This document shows, piece by piece, positions 9,692-19,293 of a stretch of 64,000 nucleotides of DNA (position 1 is its first letter; the number at the start of each line of letters is the position of its first letter). The DNA lies in the NCBI RefSeq assembly GCF_030685535.1, contig NZ_CP131601.1:2728001-2792000 (forward strand), in the 5' to 3' direction. A model generated the notes under the pieces. It saw nothing but the letters and a program-made list of their open reading frames with translations, ran no database searches and was not told where the DNA came from. The DNA is from Photobacterium leiognathi. GTDB taxonomy: Bacteria > Pseudomonadota > Gammaproteobacteria > Enterobacterales > Vibrionaceae. The translations under genes were made by a program, and so were the position numbers.

Positions 9692-10975
9692 CTATTGAAC
9701 TGAACGTAATACTGCTTTCACGGCTTCAAAATCATTATCACGCTCTAGTGATAACAACTCCATCGCATTGTGCTTCGCCAAAGGCCCTGGTAATGGAATG
9801 TCTGTCTCTAAGATCTCATCAACCACTTCTTTAAACTTCGCAGGGTGCGCGGTACATAAGAATAAGCCTGTTTCACCTTCATTCAACTGCTCGTTAAGAA
9901 TACGATAAGCAATCGCACCATGAGGTTCACACAAATACCCTTCTGCATCCATCTGCTTTAAAGTCTCTGCCGTTTGCTCATCGGTTACAGCACCATAGCC
10001 TAACTCGCTCAAGCCCCAGCCTTTAAGCTGACATAACTCTTCGATACGTAGTCAGTTGTTTGGTTGGCTCACATCCATCGCATTTGAAATCGTCGGTACT
10101 GTTACTTTCGGTGACCAGTCACCCGTTTGCAAATAACGTGGCACCGTATCATTAATATTTGTAGCCGCGATAAAGCGTTTGACTGGAAGGCCTAAAGATT
10201 TAGCCAATAAGCCTGCGGTTAAGTTACCGAAGTTACCACTTGGTACTGAAATAACGACATCTTTACGCTCAGCTTTTGGCAGTTGCGCTACGGCTTCAAA
10301 GTAATAACAGATCTGCGCCATTAGGCGACTAATATTAATAGAGTTCGCTGAATTCAAACCAACTTCTTGACGCAATTCTGCATCATCAAATGCTTGCTTC
10401 ACCAAGGCTTGGCAATCATCAAAGGTGCCGTTAACCGCAACAGTGGTAATGTTCTTGCCTAGTGTACAGAACATCTTTTCCTGTAATGGGCTGATCTTAC
10501 CTTTAGGGTACAGGATCACCACCTTGATGTTATCCATGCCGTAGAACGCATGAGCAACGGCAGCACCTGTATCACCAGATGTGGCAGTTAGAATAGTAAT
10601 TTTTCCGTCATTATCAGTCACAGCAGCCAGCGATTGCGCCATGAAACGACCACCAAAATCTTTAAACGCTAAGGTTGGACCGTGAAACAACTCTAACGCA
10701 TACACACCACCTTTAACTTTATTAATAGGTGCAGGAAATTGGAATGCACTGTCGACCATTTGACTAACAGTTTCAGCACCGAGCTCATCACCAATAAATG
10801 CTGATAAGATCTTGCTGCTACGAGCCACAAAATCCATATCGAGTAGCGCATCAATATTGCCTAATTGTGGCAGCTCTGATGGAAAGAATAGACCTTGGTT
10901 ACGGCCTAAACCTTGACGTACCGCTTGACCAAATGAAACCTGCTCTGCGTGTTCTTTTAGGTTATATAACTTCAT
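9692..10975 (-). pseudogene. thrC: Threonine synthase ThrC, internal stop codon
   Basis: PLP enzyme that converts O-phospho-homoserine to threonine. The full frame is 428 codons, the size of E. coli ThrC, and stays in one frame, but codon 308 is TGA (10054-10052). It sits at DVSQPNN-stop-LRIEELCQLKGW, where the family has NNWPRVEEL, so a Trp codon has become a stop and the next Pro codon a Leu. The PLP lysine region (LAFKDFGGRF) and phosphate loop (TSGDTGAAVAHA, SVPSGNFGN) are upstream of the stop; the last 119 residues are lost. The downstream part is still well conserved, so the change is recent or an error. The last gene of the thr operon, 2 bases after thrB. Confidence 0.9.
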
Positions 10976-10977
10976 TG

Positions 10978-11934
10978 TTAAAGCTCACTTCCTGTTACTT
11001 TTGCGCCCAAGCTGTCAAGACGACAGACATGAACAAATCCTTCATCATTCTGAACATAATGTTCTTCAAGCCAACGTGCAAGTCGTTTAGCCACTTCTAA
11101 ATCTGTACAAATGCTAAACATAGTAGGACCTGAACCCGAAATCCCACTCGCAATCGCCCCTGCATCTAATGCATGTTGACGTGCTTTAGCAAAACCTGGC
11201 AGCAGTTTTTCACGATAAGGTTCAGCCACCACATCTTTAATCATTTTAGCGGCTAGCAAGGGTTGATTTGAGTGGCAAGCATGAATAAAGCCCCCTAAGT
11301 GACGACCATGAGCAATCACATCTTGGCGACGATATTGCGCAGGCAAAATAGCACGGGCTTCAGCTGTCGGTACTTTGATCCCCGGATACGCCATGACCCA
11401 ATACCAATCATCAAAACAAGGCACTTTTTGGCTGATAATACCCAACTCTTCAACCATAAATTGCAGCCCACCAAGAAAACATGGTGCAACATTATCGTAG
11501 TGAAGACTGCCAGAGATCTCGCCTTCCATCTCCCCCATTAGGGCTAATAATTCGGTTTCATTCAGCGGTTGATCGTGGAATCGGTTAAGCGCATCAAGAG
11601 CAGCGACAATCGAACATGCACTCGAACCTAAGCCCGAGCCAATAGGCATGTTTTTCTCTAGCGTCATAGATACAGGTAATAGCTTGATTGCTTTTTTATC
11701 TAGCTCACGGGCAAATACCTGCCAGCAGCGATAAACAATATTTTCTTCAGCTTGTTGCGGCAATTTATCAACAAATGCACCAACACACTGCAAGCTAAAT
11801 GGCGTATCACCATCAGCGACTTTCACCCGATCACCTAGCAAGGTGCCATCAATTGGCGATACCGCAGCGCCGAGTACATCAAAACCAACACTGACGTTAC
11901 CAATTGATGCCGGAGCATAAACAACAACACTCAT
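10978..11934 (-). CDS. thrB: Homoserine kinase
   Basis: GHMP-family kinase that phosphorylates homoserine with ATP, the step between ThrA and ThrC. The 318-residue protein has the ATP loop [22 protein letters not shown] and the C-terminal GHMP motif [16 protein letters not shown]. It is the only intact structural gene of the thr operon here. Its ATG at 11934 lies 2 bases after the original thrA stop (TAA at 11939-11937) and overlaps no other gene; GAGGAG is upstream. thrC starts 2 bases after its stop, so translation is probably coupled. Confidence 0.95.
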   Translation of the reverse strand: MSVVVYAPASIGNVSVGFDVLGAAVSPIDGTLLGDRVKVADGDTPFSLQCVGAFVDKLPQQAEENIVYRCWQVFARELDKKAIKLLPVSMTLEKNMPIGSGLGSSACSIVAALDALNRFHDQPLNETELLALMGEMEGEISGSLHYDNVAPCFLGGLQFMVEELGIISQKVPCFDDWYWVMAYPGIKVPTAEARAILPAQYRRQDVIAHGRHLGGFIHACHSNQPLLAAKMIKDVVAEPYREKLLPGFAKARQHALDAGAIASGISGSGPTMFSICTDLEVAKRLARWLEEHYVQNDEGFVHVCRLDSLGAKVTGSEL

Positions 11935-11936
11935 CC

Positions 11937-14397
11937 TTATACTCCTCGTTTCCAGCCTAATGTACGCATCAGATCAGCAAACACACCTGCTGCTGTCACT
12001 TCAGTACCGAGCACCGTAACCACGAAGTACTAATGGAATTGGCTGGTAGTAACGGCTATAGAAAGCAAGGGCGTTTTCACCATCTTTGATCTTAAACATT
12101 GGATCATCAGGGTTAACCGCGACAATTTTCACCGAGCACTTACCGTTATCGATTTCACCAACATAACGCAGTACTTTGTCTTCTTTTGCTGCATCTTGGG
12201 CAAGCTTAGTAAAGTATTCATCCGCTTGTGGTAGACGTGCCATAAACTCATCAACAGAGCCTGAAGCATCAAAACCCGGTGGTAGTGCTTGCTCTACATC
12301 AACGTCTGAAAGCTCTAGCTCCAAGCCAGACTCACGAGCAAGGATCAACAGCTTACGCGCCACATCCATACCCGATAAATCATCACGAGGATCTGGCTCT
12401 GTAAAACCGTTATTACGTGCAACCGTTGTCGCTTCGCTAAAACTCATGCCTTCATCTAACTTACCGAAAATGTAAGACATAGAGCCGGATAGAATGCCTG
12501 AGAAACGCTGTAGCTCATCACCAGCAGCCATCAAATTTTGAAGGTTTTCGATAACAGGTAGACCTGCGCCAACTGTGGTGTCGTACATAAACTTGCGGCG
12601 ACTTACACGCGCAGCTTGGCGTAATTGTTGGTAATACGCCATGCTCGCCGTGTTTGCCTTTTTATTCGGTGTAATAACGTGGAAACCTGCAGATAAGAAA
12701 TCAGCATATTGCTCAGCGATGGTTTGGTCTGACGTACAGTCGATGATCACAGGGTTAATAATGTGATTACGCTGAACAAGCTGGATCATACGAGCAAGGC
12801 TTAATGGCTCGCTCACTGCACCCATTTGATCGCGCCAGTTATCTAAATTGAAACCGTCACTATTGAGTAGTAAGCCTTTGCTATTAGCCATACCGCAAAC
12901 ACGGATCACAATACCATCATCTGCGAGTTTGCTTTGCTGACGTTGGATCTGATCAACTAACTCACCACCAACACCACCAACACCAATCACGAATACATCA
13001 AGGAAATGCTGGCTATTAAATAGGTTTTCGTGACACGCTTTCACCGCTTCAGATACTTTATTTTGTGGAATAACGGCTGAAATAGCACGCTCAGAAGAGC
13101 CCTGTGCAATCGCAACAATGTTCACATCCACTTCAGCCAATGAGGTGAAGAAGCGAGAAGCGACACCGTGAGAAGTACGCATACCGTCACCGACTAGGGT
13201 CACAATAGAAACATCGTCCGAAAATTCAACTGGCTCTAATAAACCTTCTTTAAGCTCTAGTTCAAAGCTTTCAGTTAATGCCTTTTCAGCTTGAACACGA
13301 TCCGCTGTTTCAATACAAAAACTAATGCTGTATTCAGAAGAAGATTGAGTGATAAGTACAATCGATACGCCAGCAGATGACATCGCACCAAATACCCGTG
13401 CAGCCATACCGACCATACCTTTCATACCCGGGCCTGATACGTTAACCATGGTGAGATCTTTTAAAGTCGTGATCCCTTTAATAGCTAACTGATCTTCACC
13501 AGTATCTTGACCAATTAATGTACCTGGTGCTTGCGGACTAAAGCTGTTTTTGATCAAACATGGAATTTGGAATTGAGCAATAGGCGCGATAGTTTTCGGG
13601 TGAAGTACTGAAGCACCAAAGTAAGAAAGCTCCATCGCTTCTTGGTAGCTTAATGATTTAAGTAAGCGCGCATCTGGTACTAAGCGAGGATCGCAGCTGT
13701 AGACACCGTCAACATCAGTCCAAATCTCGCAGCAATCAGCACGCAGGCAAGCAGCCAGTACAGCGGCTGAGTAATCAGAGCCATTACGACCAAGCGTCAC
13801 TAACTCACCTTTACTATTACCAGCAGTAAAGCCCGGCATGATGCAGACATGACCTTCAGGTAGCGGCTGACGACGGAAGTTTTGCGTTGAGATCTCAATA
13901 TCTACATGCGCTTCAAGGTAACTGCCTTCCGCATATAAGTATTGAACCGGATCAATAAGGCTAGCTGGCTGTCCTTTTGCTTCAAGTACCGCTTTCATTG
14001 CCGCAATTGAAATACGCTCACCTTTACTAATAATCGTCGCATATACATTATCAGGGCAGAGACCTAATAACTTAATGCCATGAACATACTCTTTTAATTG
14101 GCCTAATGAGCTTGCTAGCTTGGCATCTAACGCAGCTTTATCAAAACCTGGCTCTAAGGTTTTCAAACCACTAAATAACTCAACAAAAACTTGCTCAAGA
14201 TCGGCAAGTTGAAGTGATGCATCGCCAGTTTTAACAGCGTTATCAATCACAGAAACCAGCTTGTTTGTCACTTTACCCGGTGCAGATAGCACCACAGATA
14301 CGTCACCTTGCTGAGCATTATTCGCAATAATGTCAGCAGCTCTTAAAAATCGCTCTGCATCGGCTAATGATGAACCACCAAACTTAAATACTCGCAT
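11937..14397 (-). pseudogene. thrA: Aspartokinase I/homoserine dehydrogenase I, 3' frameshift
   Basis: Bifunctional enzyme: an N-terminal aspartokinase ([10 protein letters not shown] at residues 4-13), two ACT-like regulatory repeats (about 315-460), and a C-terminal homoserine dehydrogenase ([15 protein letters not shown] near residue 470, then DCTSDQ and [11 protein letters not shown]). The frame ends after 798 residues at LRGYGARY (stop 12003-12001). Removing one base near 12009-12010 restores [19 protein letters not shown] and ends at 11937, giving 819 residues, the normal size, with thrB starting 2 bases later. The lost tail is part of the dehydrogenase domain core, so that activity may suffer while the kinase may stay. 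Start at 14397 has GGGAG upstream. Confidence 0.9.
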
Positions 14398-14476
14398 TCC
14401 CTACTCCCGAGTTTCTATCCTGAACTATCTAGTTATAACAGCTAGACATACTCAAATATGTGAATTAAAAATCGTT

Positions 14477-14510
14477 AAAAAAAAGCCCGCAGCTCTTATG
14501 AGTTGCGGGC
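14477..14510 (-). terminator. thr operon attenuator
   Basis: On the minus strand GCCCGCA and TGCGGGC with inner CTC/GAG arms form a GC-rich hairpin followed by eight T residues. It lies between the thrL leader peptide and thrA, the classical transcription attenuator position. Confidence 0.9.
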
Positions 14511-14532
14511 CTATTGTTAATCTTTGCGCGTA

Positions 14533-14610
14533 TCAGCCCGCACTAACACCTAAAATGTTAATGGTAATAATCGTGCGTGTAGTGCCGTTAAAGCTGAATA
14601 CTTTTTTCAT
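14533..14610 (-). CDS. thrL: thr operon leader peptide
   Basis: A 25-residue open frame starting MKKVFSFNG, with the control run TTRTIITINI: four Thr and four Ile codons within ten. It ends 23 bases before the attenuator hairpin. This matches the known design in which stalling on Thr/Ile codons prevents terminator folding, so the operon is induced when charged tRNA-Thr or tRNA-Ile is scarce. It is too short for gene finders. The leader looks intact although two of the three downstream genes are damaged. Confidence 0.88.
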   Translation of the reverse strand: MKKVFSFNGTTRTIITINILGVSAG

Positions 14611-14822
14611 CTTGCTATGAATTCTCTTTTTGCTGATAGTTTACGTTTACAGCAATCATGGATTAGAGTCAATAATATCTTCACAATTACACAACACAAT
14701 AGACAGCAAAGTTGTACCATTAATCAACAATTTTCATTACACAACTTGGGCTGATATATTGGTACTAGAATATGCAGGATTGCATACTTAACTTTCACAC
14801 GACACATCAAGGGAGCTACGCC

Positions 14823-16553
14823 ATGAGTACAGCGATGGAATCTCTAATAGCGCATACTATTTTACAAGGGTTTGATGCTATGTACGGTCGCTTTCTTGAT
14901 GTCACCGCGGAAGCACAAGAGAGATTTGAAAAACAGTTATGGGGACAAGTTCATCATGCTCTCAAAAAGCGGATCAGCTTCTATGATCACCATGTAGAGC
15001 TAGTAACCAATCAAATCCAAATTATGCTCGGTGAGCGTTATGCCAATCATGATTTTTTGATGGCTGTAAAAATCGCCTATCAAGATTTGTTATTGGATTA
15101 TCCCCGCTACGATATTGCTGAAAGCTTTTTCAACTCCGTTTACTGTCGTATTTTCAAACATCGCAACATCAATCGTGACAAACTCTTTGTTCACACATCC
15201 CAAGAAGATCGCGTTCCCCCTTACCCAACATCACTAACACGGTACTACCAAGTAAAAACAACTCTCAGTGCGATGTTTGAACGTATGCTCGATGACACCC
15301 CATTCACCTTACCTTGGCAAGATAAGTCTCGAGATATCAATTATCTACTCAAACATTTACAGCGAGATTTGGGTACACAATTCGATCAAGACACGACATT
15401 AGAGCTCATTCGTGAGCCTTTCTACCGTAACAAAGCTGCGTATTTAATTGGTAAACTGACATTTTCAAATGGTGAAATGTCACCTTTTGTGATCCCTATT
15501 TTAAACGACAGTGATCATGAAATTTATCTCGATGCCTGTATTTGTGATGTGAACGATATCAGTATTATTTTCGGTTTTGCGCGATCTTACTTTATGGTTT
15601 ATGCGCCAGCACCAGCAGCTCTTGTACGCTTTTTATCTCAACTTATTCCCAATAAAACATTAGCTGAGCTCTATACTGCTATTGGTTGCCAAAAACACGG
15701 AAAAACTGAGCTATATCGTGAATTTTTAGCACATTTAGCGACTACAGATGATAAGTTTGTTATCGCTCCCGGCATCAAAGGCATGGTGATGTCGGTCTTT
15801 ACTCTGCCTTCCTATGACTTTGTGTTTAAGATCATTAAAGACAAATTTGCCCCACAAAAAGACATTAATCACAGCACCGTTAAAGAGAAATATCAGCTAG
15901 TTAAAGAGCACGATCGAGTGGGCCGAATGGCTGATACTCAGGAATACCGAAATTTTTGTTTTCCGAGAGAGCGTTTTAGTGATGAACTCATTGAGGAATT
16001 ACAAACGATCGCTCCATCTATCCTCACAATCACAGATGATACCGTCATGATAGAGCACCTTTACATGGAACGTCGAATGGTGCCATTTAATATCTATATC
16101 GAAAATGCGAGTGATGATGAACTGCGATACGCCATTGATGAATATGGTAAAGCAATAAAACAACTTGCTGCTGCCAATATTTTCCCTGGCGACATGCTAT
16201 TTAAAAACTTCGGGGTAACGCGCCATAAACGTGTGGTTTTTTACGATTATGATGAAATTACCTACATGACAGAAATGAATTTTAGGAAGATCCCACCCCC
16301 TCGTTATCCAGAAGATGAGCTTGCTGCTGAACCTTGGTATAGCGTTGGGATCAATGATGTCTTTCCCGAAGAATTCCGTACTTTCTTATTAATTAATCCA
16401 AAAGTTCGAGCTCTATTTGATGAGCTACATAGCGATCTGTTTGAGGCAAGCTACTGGCAGCAACTTCAACAAAACATCAATAACGAAGACTACCCAGATG
16501 TGATCCCATATCCTAAGCAGTATCGCTTCATACAACACGATAAAACAGCCTAA
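14823..16553 (+). CDS. aceK: Isocitrate dehydrogenase kinase/phosphatase
   Basis: AceK reversibly phosphorylates isocitrate dehydrogenase, steering carbon into the glyoxylate bypass. The 576-residue product (E. coli: 578) starts [24 protein letters not shown] and has the kinase-like ATP site around [16 protein letters not shown] / [26 protein letters not shown] and the catalytic segment [29 protein letters not shown]. The start at 14823 has GGGAGCTACGCC upstream; an in-frame ATG at 14772 would add 17 residues not expected for the family. It stands alone: aceB and aceA are not next to it here, unlike the E. coli aceBAK operon. Confidence 0.95.
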   Translation: MSTAMESLIAHTILQGFDAMYGRFLDVTAEAQERFEKQLWGQVHHALKKRISFYDHHVELVTNQIQIMLGERYANHDFLMAVKIAYQDLLLDYPRYDIAESFFNSVYCRIFKHRNINRDKLFVHTSQEDRVPPYPTSLTRYYQVKTTLSAMFERMLDDTPFTLPWQDKSRDINYLLKHLQRDLGTQFDQDTTLELIREPFYRNKAAYLIGKLTFSNGEMSPFVIPILNDSDHEIYLDACICDVNDISIIFGFARSYFMVYAPAPAALVRFLSQLIPNKTLAELYTAIGCQKHGKTELYREFLAHLATTDDKFVIAPGIKGMVMSVFTLPSYDFVFKIIKDKFAPQKDINHSTVKEKYQLVKEHDRVGRMADTQEYRNFCFPRERFSDELIEELQTIAPSILTITDDTVMIEHLYMERRMVPFNIYIENASDDELRYAIDEYGKAIKQLAAANIFPGDMLFKNFGVTRHKRVVFYDYDEITYMTEMNFRKIPPPRYPEDELAAEPWYSVGINDVFPEEFRTFLLINPKVRALFDELHSDLFEASYWQQLQQNINNEDYPDVIPYPKQYRFIQHDKTA

Positions 16554-16717
16554 ATAAAGCAATCGCTATGTAATAAATAAAGCACGGTTTACAACAACAG
16601 GTGTAGTGGATCATACATTGGAAAACTCATTGCATATTTCTCACATCTGCAATGCCATTTTCGATATCGATCCCCTACAGTTAGAAGCATAAAATAATAA
16701 TTAGAGAATAAGCTGAT

Positions 16718-17191
16718 ATGGCAAGATTATTTTTAGGGATTATTTTTTGTTTGGGCTCTCTTCTTCAGCCTGTAATGGCAACAGAGTTTGAAGACTTTGG
16801 CTTAACTTATGACGGTGGTAAAAAGCTATCGTCAGGCTGGTTTCTATCTTCACAATCACGCCACAAACAAGCCTTTGATGTTTGGCAGATCGACAGCGGC
16901 TATTCCTATCCAATAGCGAAAAATACACAGGTTTATTTAAGTACCCAACTGACCTCAACCACAGAGCAACAACATGGCTCTCGTGGTATCGCATCTGGTG
17001 TCAAATATAACTTCACACCTAAAGTAAGCCTGCAAAGTGAAATTAATACCGCGACCAGTGATGAAAAAACAAAAGTAGGGATTGAGGTCAGTAGCCAATA
17101 CAACGTATCAGACAAATTAAATCTACGTGCTAGCGTAGATTATGAAGAATTAGAGCAAGTGATCGAATTAGGTCTTGGCTTTAGCTTCTAG
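16718..17191 (+). CDS. Small putative outer-membrane beta-barrel protein
   Basis: I do not recognise a named family. The 157-residue product has a signal peptide (MARLFLGIIFCLGSLLQPVMA, cleavage probably after VMA at residue 21). The rest shows alternating short polar/hydrophobic strands (VWQIDSGYSYPI, TQVYLSTQLTS, ASGVKYNFTP, KVGIEVSSQYNV, LNLRASVDYEE, IELGLGFSF) and ends in Phe, the usual signal for insertion by the BAM complex. An eight-stranded barrel of the OmpW/OmpA-like size class fits; this is inference. Its stop codon is made by the first two copies of a TAGCTTC tandem array. It converges with the RraA-family gene. Confidence 0.65.
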   Translation: MARLFLGIIFCLGSLLQPVMATEFEDFGLTYDGGKKLSSGWFLSSQSRHKQAFDVWQIDSGYSYPIAKNTQVYLSTQLTSTTEQQHGSRGIASGVKYNFTPKVSLQSEINTATSDEKTKVGIEVSSQYNVSDKLNLRASVDYEELEQVIELGLGFSF

Positions 17192-17230
17192 CTTCTAGCT
17201 TCTAGCTTCTAGCTTCTAGCTTCTAGCTTC
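17182..17230. repeat. Seven-copy TAGCTTC tandem array
   Basis: Seven perfect copies of the heptamer TAGCTTC (49 bp). The stop codons of both flanking convergent genes lie inside it: TAG at 17189-17191 for the barrel protein, and on the minus strand the stop of the RraA-family gene at 17218-17216. The unit is not a multiple of three, yet each gene meets a stop within the first copies it enters, so changes in copy number should leave both proteins unchanged. Confidence 0.95.
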
Positions 17231-17722
17231 ATTAAGAGCCGATAAGTCTAACTCTGTCTTAGATAAAATAATGCCGTTTAAATCAGCATAAATATAATCC
17301 CCTGGATACACTAAATCTTCATTGATATTCAAGGTAACATTTAGCTCTCCCATTTGACGCTTAATGGTTTTTATTGGGCAAGCTCCTATCGCTTTAACAC
17401 CTAGATCCAGCGTCGCTAATGTACCGATATCACGTACTGCACCATTTACAATAATTCCCTGCCAATGATTTTTAATCGCCAACAGTGCCAATTGATCACC
17501 AAGTAGCGCACGACGACAGCTACCATGACCATCAATCAATAACACTTTACCTGTACCATCTTGCGATAACACATCACGGACTAAGCTATTATCTTCAAAG
17601 CATCGTAGTGTCACGCATTGACCATAAAAAATCGGCTTACCGCCATAATCATTGCACGTTAAAGGAAGAAAATGGATCGCTTGTTCATAGTGATCGCAGA
17701 GATCAGGCAATAAGTCTTTCAT
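17216..17722 (-). CDS. RraA family protein (RNase E regulator or HMG/CHA aldolase-like)
   Basis: A 168-residue RraA-family protein starting MKDLLPDLCDHYEQ, with GGKPIFYGQCVTLRCFEDNSL and VLLIDGHGSCRRALLGDQ. RraA of E. coli binds RNase E and restrains it; related proteins are class II aldolases for 4-hydroxy-4-methyl-2-oxoglutarate. Here the aldolase-type pattern D-X20-R-D is present (Asp of GDQLA, RD of GAVRDIG), whereas E. coli RraA, as I recall it, has RQ at that place. So enzymatic activity is possible. The start at 17722 has a strong AAGGAGGAA; the 27 extra codons upstream are rejected. The last residues and the stop come from the heptamer array. Confidence 0.8.
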   Translation of the reverse strand: MKDLLPDLCDHYEQAIHFLPLTCNDYGGKPIFYGQCVTLRCFEDNSLVRDVLSQDGTGKVLLIDGHGSCRRALLGDQLALLAIKNHWQGIIVNGAVRDIGTLATLDLGVKAIGACPIKTIKRQMGELNVTLNINEDLVYPGDYIYADLNGIILSKTELDLSALNEARS

Positions 17723-18020
17723 GATTTCCTCCTTGAGTAACACAGGCATTGCGAATAGATACTTAACAATACTCATGAGTACATTAACAACCAACCTACC
17801 CATTTATGGTTAGCCGCATAAAAGCAACACTAATATCTAAAAGTGTCTTTTACGTCCAATACACTTAATGAAGCATGTCATATCCCCGATTTTCCATACT
17901 AAATAGAGAAAAATCATATTTAGAGTAATGACACATAAAACATGCAACTAGTCGATGACAATGTTACAATTAAAAACATAACGTAAATGACATGTTGTCG
18001 TTAATGTAAGTTATAGCTTC

Positions 18021-18048
18021 AAAAACATACAATCGGTATGTTTTTTAT
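18021..18048 (+). terminator. Orphan intrinsic terminator upstream of arcA
   Basis: AAACATAC and GTATGTTT pair around AATCG and are followed by TTTATT. No annotated gene on the plus strand ends before it, so it could end a small RNA beginning around 17900-17960, or insulate arcA. The stem is AT-rich and moderately stable. Confidence 0.5.
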
Positions 18049-18136
18049 TAATTTTTAATGTTGAATTAAGCAAGCCTCAGTGATTTTATCAATATTGTTA
18101 AATATAGTGATAACGAGCGCTAATACTTCACTCTGT

Positions 18137-18150
18137 TTGATATAAATCAA
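18137..18150 (+). promoter_or_regulatory. FNR box upstream of arcA
   Basis: TTGATATAAATCAA is a perfect FNR consensus match, about 290 bp before the arcA ATG. arcA of E. coli is known to be activated by FNR. The nearest -10-like sequence is TATACT at 18167-18172, which would put the box slightly closer to the start than the standard 41.5 bp. Confidence 0.75.
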
Positions 18151-18181
18151 CAAAGTTATAAATAGCTATACTAAACAAACG

Positions 18182-18439
18182 TACAATATTGTTAGAGAGC
18201 TGTTAAGTGAATACAATCGCTGCATTAATTAGGGAGAGTGTAGCCAACACCTCAGTTAATGAGGTATTTCGATAGCATTTACTATTACTATCGGAAAAAG
18301 GATGGTGTACCAACATAGGCAGCGATTTCGTAACCAATAAGTATTTTCGTTAATACTTTGCCTATATGTGAATTATTTTTATAGAATTTAACTTAACTCT
18401 GTTCATCGCAGATTTAGTTTTTGATATTAGGTACTGCCA
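18182..18439 (+). other. Structured 5' leader of arcA
   Basis: Three hairpins can be drawn in the long arcA leader: CCTCA/TGAGG at 18250-18264, CGATAG/CTATCG at 18269-18293, and a nested one where CATAGGCA (from 18315) pairs with TGCCTATATG (to 18368) around AAGTATT/AATACTT. A 22-codon GTG frame with GAGAG upstream (18207-18275) ends inside the second hairpin. Whether these act in translation control is not shown. Confidence 0.45.
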
Positions 18440-19159
18440 ATGCAAACCCCTCACATTCTTATCGTAGAAGACGAGCACGTAACACGTAACACCCTAAAAA
18501 GTATTTTTGAAGCGGAAGGTTACACTGTTTTTGAAGCAAACGACGGCGCAGAAATGCACCAGATGTTATCTGAAAATCCTGTTCACCTAGTGATCATGGA
18601 TATTAACCTACCAGGTAAAAACGGTCTTCTACTAGCTCGTGAGCTTCGTGAACAAGGCGATATGGCGCTAATGTTCCTAACAGGTCGTGATAACGAAGTT
18701 GATAAGATCCTAGGTCTTGAAATTGGTGCAGATGATTACATCACAAAACCTTTCAACCCTCGTGAACTTACTATTCGTGCTCGTAACTTACTAACTCGTG
18801 CAATGAACCAAGGTCTTCCAACTGAAGATAAGAAGTTAGTTGAGCGTTACGAGTTCAACGGTTGGTCTCTAGAAATTAACAGCCGTTCACTAGTAAGCCC
18901 AAGCGGTGATCAGTTCAAACTTCCACGTTCTGAGTTCCGTGCCCTACTTCACTTCTGTGAAAACCCAGGCAAGATCCAAACTCGTGCTGATCTTCTTAAG
19001 AAGATGACAGGTCGTGAGCTTAAACCACATGACCGTACTGTTGACGTGACTATCCGTCGTATTCGTAAGCACTTTGAATCTGTTGCTGATACCCCAGAAA
19101 TCATCGCAACTATCCACGGTGAAGGTTACCGTTTCTGTGGTGATCTAGGCGAAGAGTAA
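18440..19159 (+). CDS. arcA: Aerobic respiration control response regulator ArcA
   Basis: OmpR-type response regulator that represses respiratory genes at low oxygen and is phosphorylated by ArcB. The 239-residue product has the receiver domain (acidic pair ED at 10-11, phospho-acceptor Asp54 in VIMDINLPG, Lys in TKPFNP) and a winged-helix DNA-binding domain ending in the recognition segment [16 protein letters not shown]. Length equals the usual ArcA. Codon use is that of a highly expressed gene. A perfect FNR box is upstream. Its partner gene arcB lies downstream, convergent; an insertion sequence now splits the terminator they shared. Confidence 0.97.
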   Translation: MQTPHILIVEDEHVTRNTLKSIFEAEGYTVFEANDGAEMHQMLSENPVHLVIMDINLPGKNGLLLARELREQGDMALMFLTGRDNEVDKILGLEIGADDYITKPFNPRELTIRARNLLTRAMNQGLPTEDKKLVERYEFNGWSLEINSRSLVSPSGDQFKLPRSEFRALLHFCENPGKIQTRADLLKKMTGRELKPHDRTVDVTIRRIRKHFESVADTPEIIATIHGEGYRFCGDLGEE

Positions 19160-19176
19160 TTCGTTTAGTTACCAAT

Positions 19177-19193
19177 AAAAAGGCTACCTTAGG
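19177..19193 (+). terminator. Left half of the arcA/arcB terminator, split by an IS
   Basis: AAAAAGGCT here and AGCCTTTTTT at 20705-20714 would pair as a 9-bp bidirectional terminator with loop ACCTTAGG. The IS50-like element lies between them, just after the loop. Confidence 0.8.
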
Positions 19194-19208
19194 CTGTCTC
19201 TTATACAC

Positions 19209-19239
19209 AAATCCCTAAGCCAATGCTTGGGGATTTTTT
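19209..19239 (+). terminator. IS-borne terminator near the left end
   Basis: AATCCC-AAGC and GCTT-GGGATT pair around CAAT with a one-base mismatch and are followed by eight T residues. It lies 50 bp after the arcA stop and 55 bp before the transposase start, so it can stop outside transcripts from entering the element. Confidence 0.8.
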
Positions 19240-19293
19240 TGAACTAATTTTATGTTTCATAATCTGATCATCTAAGCAATGATAAGGATGATT

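Larger units (their letters stand above)
17723..18181. other. Long intergenic region between the RraA-family gene and the arcA leader
   Basis: About 460 bases, AT-rich. It holds the RraA-family promoter (minus), an orphan terminator-like hairpin at 18021-18048 and the FNR box at 18137-18150. No protein gene was seen. Confidence 0.5.

Noticed and set aside
10052-10054. TGA in thrC as a selenocysteine or read-through codon
   Set aside because: The family has Trp here, no selenocysteine insertion hairpin is evident, and the neighbouring Pro codon is also changed.
17182-17230. CRISPR array or phase-variation tract
   Set aside because: Units are 7 bp without spacers, and the array lies at the 3' ends of both genes where copy changes do not alter the proteins.
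19194-19210. CTGTCTCTTATACACAA looks like a Tn5-based library adapter left in the assembly
   Set aside because: It is followed by a full IS50-like transposase gene and a matching inverted end at 20679-20695, and is flanked by a target repeat, so it is a real IS end.
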